Origin: JAAYJK01 sp964531295
GTDB taxonomy: Bacteria > Bacillota > Syntrophomonadia > Syntrophomonadales > Syntrophomonadaceae
Direction of reading: 5' to 3'
Length of the DNA stretch: 28,768 nt
NCBI GenBank assembly: GCA_964531295.1
Contig: CAZHHJ010000011.1
Span: 1-28,768 of the forward strand
Made by a program: the position numbers and the translations under genes. The notes under the pieces were generated by a model. That model searched no databases, was not told where the DNA came from, and saw nothing but the letters and a program-made list of their open reading frames with translations. Position 1 is the first letter of the stretch, and every line of letters starts with the position of its first letter. Positions 1 through 7,148 of the stretch are shown here, one piece after another.

Positions 1-40
1 ATGCTTAAGAACGCTATTAGACAGGGAGGGAAAGAGACCT

Positions 41-1408
41 ATGATCAAGCCTAATATTTTTAGAGTATACGATATCAGAGGGATTGTCGATGAGGAGTTA
101 ACCGAGGATGCAGTTTATAGGATAGCCAGGGCTCTAGCTACCCAGGCGGCCAGTAAAGGTTGGCGAAAAATTCTGCTGGGCAGGGATAACAGGATGTCCT
201 CTCCCCGCTTGCGAGAGATCACCATACAAGCCTTGTTGGATTCAGGTTGTGAGATAGTAGACCTGGGAGTAGTAATAACCCCGATTTTCTATTTTGCCGC
301 CCGCCACTTGAATATACCGGCCGGTCTGATGATCACTGCCAGCCATAATGCTGCGGAGTTTAATGGGTTTAAGATGTTGCTGGGGGAAACCACCATATAT
401 GGTGAGGAGATTCAGGAAACGCGTCAGTTAGCTGATAGCGGAAATTTTATATCAGGTTCAGAGGGCAGTCTGGTAGAAGTTGATGTAATTGACGAGTATA
501 TGGAAATGATCAAGGAGAAAATCCAACTGGGGCCCAAAAAACTAAAAATAGTGGTGGACTGCGGCAGCGGTACGGCATCTTTTTTTGCACCTCGCCTGTT
601 TAGAGAGCTGGGCTGTGAAGTAGTGGAGCTGTACTGCGAATCGGATCCGACTTTTCCTCATCATCATCCTGATCCAGTAGCAGTAGAGAATTGTCAGGAT
701 CTTATACGGGTAGTTGCAGAGGAAGATGCTGATCTGGGCATAGGACTGGATGGAGACGGTGACCGTTTGGGGGTAGTGGATCAGGCCGGGAATATTATCT
801 GGGGTGATATGCTGATGATCCTTTTCTGGCGCGAAATTCTGCCGCGTTATCCGGGTACGGAATGTATTGTGGAAGTAAAGTGCTCACAAAGCCTGATCGA
901 TGAGATATGTAAGTTGGGCGGCAAACCCCTGCTATATAAAACCGGGCACTCCTTGATCAAAGGGAAAATGAGAGAAACCGGGGCAATTTTCACCGGGGAA
1001 ATGTCGGGGCATATGTTTTTTGCCGATGAATATTATGGTTTTGATGATGCTCTATATGCGTCGGCCAGACTCTTGCGTATATTATCCCATAGTGATAAGG
1101 ACCTTACCCAATTGCTGTCTGATGTGACCAAGTACTATACTACTCCAGAAATCAGGGTGAAGAGTAGTGATGAGAATAAATTCCAGGTAGTTGAACAGGT
1201 ACTACAGCATTTCCGCTCCAGATATGAAGTGCTGGATGTTGATGGGGCACGTATTCTCTTTCCAGAGGGATGGGGTTTGGTGCGGGCGTCCAATACCGGT
1301 CCGGAGCTGATTGTGAGATGCGAAGGAAGCACCCCGGAAGCCCTGGAAGGAATAAAAAGAGAGCTGTTTGGATTTTTGGCAAGTATCGGTATAAAAGTAA
1401 ACCAGTAG
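41..1408 (+). CDS. manB: Phosphomannomutase/phosphoglucomutase
   Basis: This 455-residue protein is an alpha-D-phosphohexomutase that interconverts hexose-1-phosphate and hexose-6-phosphate (mannose and/or glucose) in the cytoplasm. All four family signatures are visible: the phosphoserine loop TASHN (Ser101), the metal-binding loop DGDGD (Asp237, 239, 241), the sugar-specificity loop GEMSGH (about 319-324) and the C-terminal phosphate loop RASNTGP (about 415-421). The last usually reads SNTEP or similar, so Gly420 is a mild variant. Length is normal for bacterial PMM/PGM. The ATG follows GGGAGGG with good spacing. Its neighbours are two glycosyltransferases and a GH130 phosphorylase domain whose expected product is mannose-1-phosphate, which favours mannose as substrate. 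Sequence alone does not separate PMM from PGM, so the symbol is tentative. Confidence 0.9.
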   Translation: MIKPNIFRVYDIRGIVDEELTEDAVYRIARALATQAASKGWRKILLGRDNRMSSPRLREITIQALLDSGCEIVDLGVVITPIFYFAARHLNIPAGLMITASHNAAEFNGFKMLLGETTIYGEEIQETRQLADSGNFISGSEGSLVEVDVIDEYMEMIKEKIQLGPKKLKIVVDCGSGTASFFAPRLFRELGCEVVELYCESDPTFPHHHPDPVAVENCQDLIRVVAEEDADLGIGLDGDGDRLGVVDQAGNIIWGDMLMILFWREILPRYPGTECIVEVKCSQSLIDEICKLGGKPLLYKTGHSLIKGKMRETGAIFTGEMSGHMFFADEYYGFDDALYASARLLRILSHSDKDLTQLLSDVTKYYTTPEIRVKSSDENKFQVVEQVLQHFRSRYEVLDVDGARILFPEGWGLVRASNTGPELIVRCEGSTPEALEGIKRELFGFLASIGIKVNQ

Positions 1409-1440
1409 GAGCAAGAGGATATTCTTCTGCTGCTTGCTTG

Positions 1441-1469
1441 CTGACGTAATTTCAAATATATGTTAAAAT
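1441..1469 (+). promoter_or_regulatory. Candidate sigma-A promoter for the GT4 gene
   Basis: A -35-like CTGACG (1441-1446) is followed by 17 bases and a -10-like TAAAAT (1464-1469) in the 203-base gap before the glycosyltransferase. The sequence match is moderate, and the roughly 140-base leader it would make has no recognised structure. Confidence 0.35.
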
Positions 1470-1611
1470 ATTATGTAAGAGGCTAGATGCACAGAAATCA
1501 TTCAAGCCTCATTAGGGTCTCTATCAACTCCCCGCTGTTGGCAAAAGGTTGTTTTTGTTGGAGTCGTGTATGGTTTAACACCTGGCGTCGAAAAAAGGAG
1601 GTGACTCAGGG

Positions 1612-2766
1612 ATGAACGCTTGCCTTATCGTTAGTACTTACCCCCCCCGGAAATGTGGAATTGCAACCTTCTCTGAGGACTTAAGGGATTATCTGATACA
1701 ATACGTCCCGGAAGTTCTAGTCGCGGCTATTAACGATCCTTTTCAGTCTCATAAATATCCTTCTGAAGTAGTATTGCAACTTGAGCAGGAAAACATAGCA
1801 GATTATAAAGCTTGTGCCATCTGGGCTAATAATGAGCCCAACCTGGATTTGCTTATAATTCAACATGAATATGGCATATTTGGGGGACAGGACGGGGAAT
1901 ACATAATTGAGCTGGCCAGGCATCTGCGCAAACCTTTTATGCTGGTCACGCATACCGTTTTGCCTCATCCTCAAGATAAGCAAAAACAGATATTGAGCAG
2001 ACTGTCAGCTTTAGCTGCCAGTGTCCTGTGTATGACCGAACGATCCAGCAGATTGCTGGCCCACATATATGATGTGAGGCCAGATAAGATATTTGTGGTA
2101 CCCCATGGAGTTCCCGCTTTTATTAAGAAGAGCCGGCCTGTTTTGAAAGAGCAGTATGGTCTGCAGGATCGCAGCATCATTACTACTTTCGGTTTAATAG
2201 GTCCTGGAAAAGGTCTGGAAATTGGTATTAAGGCTATAGCCGGAGTGGTTACAGATCACCCCCAACTCTTATATTTTATCGCTGGTGCCACTCACCCTCA
2301 CTTGCTTAGAAATGAAGGAGAACGTTATAGAGATAGCATTAGGCAGTTGGTGGCGGATTTGGATCTGGAAAAGCATGTGCGTTTTGATAATCGCTTTCTT
2401 GATGATAACGATTTGGGAGACTATTTGTATATGACTGATATATATCTCAGTCCCTATCCCAATCTTGACCAGGCGGTATCTGGCACCCTGGCTTTTGCGG
2501 TGGGTTGCGGTCGGGCTATCGTCTCCACTCCTTATGAGTATGCCCGGGAAATTCTAGCCCAGGGCCGGGGTATGATAGCGAGGGATCCTAGCCCCGAGGC
2601 AGTGGGAGAAATGCTGGACCTGGTTCTTAGGAATCCCGATCTGAAGCAGGAACTGGAAAGCAAAGCAGCCGATCTGGGTCGTACCCTGACCTGGCCCAGT
2701 GTGGCCAAGCTTTATTGCGATATAGCCCGGGAGATATTAGAAAGCAATAAAGCCCTGCATTTTTAA
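1612..2766 (+). CDS. GT4-family glycosyltransferase (GT-B fold)
   Basis: This is a 384-residue cytoplasmic glycosyltransferase of the group 1/GT4 type. The N-terminal Rossmann domain opens with STYPPRKCGIATFSEDL, the usual start of this subgroup. It also has an IQHEYGIFGG segment, a VVPHGV motif closing the first domain, a GLIGPGKGLE donor-domain start, and a C-terminal donor-site region (PYPNLDQAVSGTLAFAVGCG) in place of the classic E-x7-E. The ATG has a strong AAGGAGGTGA site. Donor and acceptor cannot be read from sequence. Lying between a phosphomannomutase and a GT/GH130 fusion, a GDP-mannose-dependent mannosyltransferase is the likely reading, by inference. The gene ends just before a palindromic terminator shared with the convergent fusion gene. 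Confidence 0.85.
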   Translation: MNACLIVSTYPPRKCGIATFSEDLRDYLIQYVPEVLVAAINDPFQSHKYPSEVVLQLEQENIADYKACAIWANNEPNLDLLIIQHEYGIFGGQDGEYIIELARHLRKPFMLVTHTVLPHPQDKQKQILSRLSALAASVLCMTERSSRLLAHIYDVRPDKIFVVPHGVPAFIKKSRPVLKEQYGLQDRSIITTFGLIGPGKGLEIGIKAIAGVVTDHPQLLYFIAGATHPHLLRNEGERYRDSIRQLVADLDLEKHVRFDNRFLDDNDLGDYLYMTDIYLSPYPNLDQAVSGTLAFAVGCGRAIVSTPYEYAREILAQGRGMIARDPSPEAVGEMLDLVLRNPDLKQELESKAADLGRTLTWPSVAKLYCDIAREILESNKALHF

Positions 2767-2851
2767 GGAAGCAAGGGGACGCTCCGAGACCACTGAAAAA
2801 ATGTTAATAAAAAATGTTAAGATGTGATAAAAAGTTGATAATTCCATAAGC

Positions 2852-2881
2852 AAAACCCCCTCAGATATCTGAGGGGGTTTT
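2852..2881. terminator. Bidirectional palindromic terminator
   Basis: A perfect 30-base inverted repeat: arm AAAACCCCCTCAGAT and its exact complement. It folds as a GC-rich stem flanked by A4 and T4, so it can terminate on both strands. It sits between the convergent GT4 gene and the GT/GH130 gene. Confidence 0.9.
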
Positions 2882-3023
2882 GCCGTGCTAATCTCTCTTT
2901 TTGGCAGAACTTTCTTTGGGGCTTCTGGAAGATTAATTCTCCTGCCAGCATTGTTTGAAAAATTATTCTTTTTCAGTTGCTTTCGAAGTCTCCGATCTCA
3001 CCCACTATCACAATCCTTTGCTT

Positions 3024-6000
3024 CTATCGGCGGTACTGAGCGGGGATCAGATCGGCCAGGGTGGCGGTGGCTACCCCGATGTGGGTGTCGGCCGCCCCAT
3101 AATATACCAGTATTTCATCATCATCATCTAGGATTTCTTTGTTGGAAGCTGCTACCGCTCCACAGGTGAATACTACGTTGGGTACCCATGCTCCGTTACC
3201 GGTGCCGATTTCATAGTCTTCTTCCGGTTGCAGGATGGGGTTAGGAGAACGATATATTAAGTGTTCCGGGTTGTTAAGATCTACTAGGATTACTCCCAGA
3301 CGATAAACCATCTGCCGATCGACTCCATGATAAATCATCAACCAGCCGTAACGGGTTTTAATAGGTTGGGTACCAGCACCTATTTTCAAGGAATCCCACA
3401 TCCGGCCAGAACGGGGTCCCATGATGATAGCATGCTTTTCCCGTGGCACCGGGAATTCCAATGTATCCATGTAGGAAACCCACATACTGGGCTCAATGCG
3501 ATGATAAATGACGTATTTACCCTTTATTTTTTCGGGAAATATTATTGCATCTTTGTTCCACACATCTTTGAAAGCCAAGCCTTTCCTGATCCAGCAGTGA
3601 AACCTGCGCTGCAGGAAGTCCTCTACCTTGATGGAAGCGGCCGCGATTTGAGGAATAACCCCATCATAGGCAGTATATATCATGTAAATCTCATCACCTA
3701 TAATAACAGTTCGCGGATCTTCACAGCCTCGACTCTCTTCTGGAGTTGCCGGGATAAATATGGGATCTGGCAGTCTTTCAATAATATTGAAGCCATCGCT
3801 TACCGCCAGGCCGATGCGAGAAATTTCGTCATCTCCAAAAGCCCGGTATAATATATAGACCAGGTCATTAAGCCTCAAGGCAGCAGCGTTTAACACATAT
3901 TTACTTTCCCAGTAATGGTCTTTAATAGGATCGAGTATCGGGTTGCCCTCATACCTTTTCAAAGTCCCGGCAGGAGGATAGGCAATCGCTTCTCGAGCCA
4001 CCACTGTTACGTCTTTGTAGCGGATGCCCAGCAAGGCATCCAGAACATTTTCGCTGGCTCTTCCTTCTCCAATAAGCTGGGTCACCCCTGATTCAATTTC
4101 CGAGATATCATAACCCAGTTCTCGGTAGATATCCTCTAATAAATCCTGGTTAAACCATTTCTCTTCCACATGACTGGAAAGAGGGGTAGGAATTCCCAGG
4201 CCTCCTTTATAGTTGTAGCTGGACCAACTCCAGGCGGATAAGGGCACAAAAGTACCATCATCCAGAACCTGGCTTAAACCATAACTATCGCACATTATCC
4301 TTATCACTTCAGCTTCTTCATGCCGCCCTTCTTCTTGCAGCTTTTCCGCCAGCCCCCTGAAGTTGCGTACCAGGTTTCTATGATGCAGGTTTTCGAATAT
4401 ATTGTGGGCCGAAAAAGCGGTGGTTTCGTAGCGGCCGATAAGGGAATTGCGCATCTTGGTTCCTAAATCCTTTCTCTCCCGGGCATAGATTCTCCATAGA
4501 TGGGCATAATTCTCAGCTATGGTAATATGCCGGGCTATAAACAAACAGAAGCGCAGGCGGGGAAACTCTCCCCCCATACCTTTATTAAAGGGAGTAGCAA
4601 CTATCCTGGTGGTAATCTTATTGAGATTGGAGATATTGCCTAGGCGGGCTATGGGACCAAACCTTGCTTCCAGTACAATATATTTGATATCGACTTCTTC
4701 CAGTCCTTCCGGGCGCAGGCTATCCAGTATCCACAATAGAGCCCGGTCTGAGTATTTGCGCGTCTCAATTAGATTGGCCAGGCTTACTGCATCCCTTACA
4801 TCCATCTGTTCTATTAAATCCCCGATGCTGTAGCAGCCGGCCGGTATCATGAGGTTGACTGGAGGAAAGCGGAACAGCATATCTTTAAAGATTTCATTTT
4901 TAACTGAAAACATCTTCTGGTGGGGGAGCAATTGGAAAAGCTGCTGTAGCACTTGTTCAATTCCCGTTTCGGTGTACAGGTCGCCGGGAAAAAGTGATTC
5001 CATAGTCTGTTCCAGCTGGTGCATATACCCGTTGACCCGGTTATATATTGAATCAGAATCAGCGTCTCGGGGAACTCCCAGAGACTGGTGGATAATTTCC
5101 TCAAATGCCTCTTGATAGCGTTTTTGCAGACCGTTGAACACCGATTCGGTGTATACTTTTTTATCGCCTTTGCCCATGATCGTATTGGGTAATACTATGG
5201 GTATGCCTGGTACATATTCCAGGTAACGGGAAGGGGTAATCGCGGGAGTGACCTCCAGCAACTTACTCTTCCATCTGTAATTGAAGCCCTCCCGCAGTCT
5301 GAGGAAATAAAGCTGCTGTTCGCGTCTTAACCAGGCGGCTTCCATTCTAGGGAAATGCTCGGTATTTATGCCTGCCATGCATTCCACTTGTTCTTGCAGC
5401 AGCTGGATATCCATCACAAAACTGGCTATCCGGCCATTGAAGGCTGAAGTAAGGGTGTTTAGTATATCGTCTATTTTTAATTCTTGGGGAAAGCAGTATT
5501 CAAAAAACATGGCGAGCACAATTTCAGCCCAGCTTTCAGGTTTTAATCTAAATTCTTTACTGGGTGATAAAACGGTGGTTTGTATATCTTGATAAACATT
5601 TTTGCTTACTGCTTTTTCATATATTTTGGAATACTGGTTGAAATTGCGTTTAAAAAACAATACCATTTCTTCCGGACAGAAAGCTACTTCTTCCGGTCTT
5701 TCTTCACTTCTTACCCCGAAAAGATCAGGTGATCGAAAAATAAGCCGTTTTTCTAACCAGAATTCTTCATCTCGTTTTATACATTCAAACAGAGCTCTGG
5801 CTATGTCTTTGAAAACAAAATTGACTTTTTCCAGAGAAAACCTTTCCAATTTGGCCCCCAAAGGAACTTCGCATATAGCTTTATTCCAGGTCATGATCCG
5901 GGTCATTATCCAGGGGTCAATCCCATAACCACTGGTGATATCAGGCCAGAATTTAAATTCCAGGCACAAGTCTTCTACCAGGTTATGTGAAAGAGCATAG

Positions 6001-6587
6001 ATCCCGCTTATGGGGCCTGATATATTATAACCATAGAAATTCCACAACAGCGGCGCTACAAAAAAGCTGTACACAATATTTACAAAATGGTGCTGCCGGT
6101 AAGTGGTCAACACAAAGTCATATTCCAAGGCTAGTGGTTCCAGCATGCGGATTATCCATTCCGGGCTTACACCTCTATCCTTTTCGCTGGCCAGATCAGC
6201 AGCAAAGACTAGCAGGTCTGCAGACAAGTGATTGGCTATTTCCAGCATAGCTCGTATACTGGCACCTCTGCCATTAGCGCCCGGTTTCATAAGAAACTCA
6301 TAGTGGGCAAAAGTCAAGTTCATCTCTTGAATACGCCTTAATGCTTCCAGGCCTTCAGGATCACCGACACACAAAATCAAAGGGTGCTTATAGTTTTCTA
6401 TAGATATTAAGGCTTGTTCTACAATTTTTAATATCTCAGGCAGAGTATCTGCTTCATTATAAAAAGGTATTCCGATAATCAGATCTACCTGAAGGGAACC
6501 TAACTCCTGCCAGGGTTTCTCCAAGCTTTCATTAAACTGGGTTTCCCTTGATTCCCCAGCTTCCAAACTAGCCGTTGTAAACTGCAT
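3024..6587 (-). CDS. GT-A glycosyltransferase / GH130 phosphorylase fusion
   Basis: This 1187-residue cytoplasmic protein has no signal peptide. Residues about 34-300 form a GT-A-like transferase domain: the start VDLIIGIPFYNEADTLPEI is GT2-like, the candidate metal-binding segment is VFAADLAS, and SGYGIDPW resembles the acceptor region of mannosylglycerate/glucosylphosphoglycerate synthases (GT78/GT81). Residues about 300-870 are largely helical and not recognised. Residues about 875-1187 are a complete GH130 domain with the catalytic-acid motif GCEDPR (Asp about 957), the FPEK segment, the phosphate-site region KIGAGTQPIKT, IYHGVD, and the closing VYYGAADT. GH130 enzymes are mostly inverting mannoside phosphorylases releasing mannose-1-phosphate, which the nearby mutase could use. 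The start follows GGGAGGGG. One chain therefore appears able both to build and to break a mannoside. Substrate and linkage are unknown. Confidence 0.8.
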   Translation of the reverse strand: MQFTTASLEAGESRETQFNESLEKPWQELGSLQVDLIIGIPFYNEADTLPEILKIVEQALISIENYKHPLILCVGDPEGLEALRRIQEMNLTFAHYEFLMKPGANGRGASIRAMLEIANHLSADLLVFAADLASEKDRGVSPEWIIRMLEPLALEYDFVLTTYRQHHFVNIVYSFFVAPLLWNFYGYNISGPISGIYALSHNLVEDLCLEFKFWPDITSGYGIDPWIMTRIMTWNKAICEVPLGAKLERFSLEKVNFVFKDIARALFECIKRDEEFWLEKRLIFRSPDLFGVRSEERPEEVAFCPEEMVLFFKRNFNQYSKIYEKAVSKNVYQDIQTTVLSPSKEFRLKPESWAEIVLAMFFEYCFPQELKIDDILNTLTSAFNGRIASFVMDIQLLQEQVECMAGINTEHFPRMEAAWLRREQQLYFLRLREGFNYRWKSKLLEVTPAITPSRYLEYVPGIPIVLPNTIMGKGDKKVYTESVFNGLQKRYQEAFEEIIHQSLGVPRDADSDSIYNRVNGYMHQLEQTMESLFPGDLYTETGIEQVLQQLFQLLPHQKMFSVKNEIFKDMLFRFPPVNLMIPAGCYSIGDLIEQMDVRDAVSLANLIETRKYSDRALLWILDSLRPEGLEEVDIKYIVLEARFGPIARLGNISNLNKITTRIVATPFNKGMGGEFPRLRFCLFIARHITIAENYAHLWRIYARERKDLGTKMRNSLIGRYETTAFSAHNIFENLHHRNLVRNFRGLAEKLQEEGRHEEAEVIRIMCDSYGLSQVLDDGTFVPLSAWSWSSYNYKGGLGIPTPLSSHVEEKWFNQDLLEDIYRELGYDISEIESGVTQLIGEGRASENVLDALLGIRYKDVTVVAREAIAYPPAGTLKRYEGNPILDPIKDHYWESKYVLNAAALRLNDLVYILYRAFGDDEISRIGLAVSDGFNIIERLPDPIFIPATPEESRGCEDPRTVIIGDEIYMIYTAYDGVIPQIAAASIKVEDFLQRRFHCWIRKGLAFKDVWNKDAIIFPEKIKGKYVIYHRIEPSMWVSYMDTLEFPVPREKHAIIMGPRSGRMWDSLKIGAGTQPIKTRYGWLMIYHGVDRQMVYRLGVILVDLNNPEHLIYRSPNPILQPEEDYEIGTGNGAWVPNVVFTCGAVAASNKEILDDDDEILVYYGAADTHIGVATATLADLIPAQYRR

Positions 6588-6606
6588 AGTATATCCCCTC
6601 CCTGCA

Positions 6607-6647
6607 ATTATAATTATAATTATACTTATGATCCTGACTTTATGCCA
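6607..6647 (-). promoter_or_regulatory. Candidate promoter of the GT/GH130 gene
   Basis: On the minus strand TATAAT occurs three times head to tail (plus-strand 6607-6624). The first copy has a weak TGGCAT 17 bases upstream (6642-6647). It lies 20-60 bases before the start codon. The -10 is perfect but the -35 is poor. Confidence 0.4.
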
Positions 6648-6737
6648 GGCATATATTATCCAAGTTTGTGGACTATACCAGTAGGGACGCTTCCTGCAAA
6701 AAAAATAGTTTGCGGTGAAAAAGGAATTGTATTGACT

Positions 6738-6766
6738 TTGTAGAAATGATAATAGGACAATATATT
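6738..6766 (+). promoter_or_regulatory. Candidate promoter of the Moco-riboswitch transcript
   Basis: TTGTAG (6738-6743), 17 bases, then TATATT (6761-6766). This would start transcription about ten bases before the first pairing strand of the leader RNA. An overlapping TTGACT at 6732 has poor spacing to any -10. Confidence 0.4.
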
Positions 6767-6780
6767 TAATATGCGGGTAG

Positions 6781-6977
6781 CAATTTTCGAGCCTTTGGGC
6801 CTAATGTACATGACTATGGTCCCTGGGCCGATAAGGTAGAGCTGGAAACGGCTGTGCCTCCCATTGTGGAAAGGAAATTGACGAATTTTCTATGTATGCA
6901 TCAGGGCTAAACCATTTAGCGGTTTAGTTCTTGAGTCGTACTGGAGGTCAGTTGAATTTAACGCAACTGGCCTTTTT
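6781..6977 (+). ncRNA. Moco (molybdenum/tungsten cofactor)-type riboswitch with terminator
   Basis: The leader has the layout of the Moco RNA motif. An outer stem pairs CAATTT (6781-6786) with AAATTG (6875-6880). An inner stem pairs GGGCC (6797-6801) with GGTCC (6818-6822). A stem AGCTG/CGGCT carries a GAAA (GNRA) loop (6840-6853). The signature GCCTCCC (6856-6862) and GGAAAGG (6868-6874) flank a five-base loop. As recalled, the E. coli moaA leader contains GCCTCCC-six bases-GGAAAGG in the same place. A hairpin follows (6907-6927), then an intrinsic terminator GGTCAGTTG/CAACTGGCC plus T5 (6946-6977), as expected for transcriptional control. The next gene is the SLH surface protein. Assignment rests on motif and pairing; a covariance-model search would settle it. 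Confidence 0.75.
6946..6977 (+). terminator. Riboswitch expression-platform terminator
   Basis: Stem GGTCAGTTG (6946-6954) pairs with CAACTGGCC (6964-6972), one G-U pair, followed by TTTTT. It lies about 65 bases after the Moco-type aptamer and 170 bases before the SLH gene, so it probably decides whether that gene is transcribed. Confidence 0.8.
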
Positions 6978-7148
6978 GTTATCTGGATGGTCAATAACCT
7001 GCGTTTAATACTATCATACCTGGATGATAAAAAGAGAAAACGGCGAGCAGGGATTGAAGGAGGGAAGATCTTTAATTAAAGTTTAGCTGTAAGGATTGAA
7101 TATTATTGCCAGGGATTGTAATAGAAGGCAAAAAAGGAGGGCTTAACA

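Noticed and set aside
1..54. Short frame from ATG at position 1 ending at TAA inside the phosphomannomutase start
   Set aside because: Could be the tail of an upstream gene, but only 17 codons are visible and nothing identifies it.
3327..3851. Open frames on the plus strand opposite the GT/GH130 gene
   Set aside because: They are antisense to a long, motif-confirmed gene and show no coding features of their own.
7024..7086. Twenty-codon ATG frame in the leader of the SLH gene
   Set aside because: No ribosome binding site before it, so a leader peptide is not supported.
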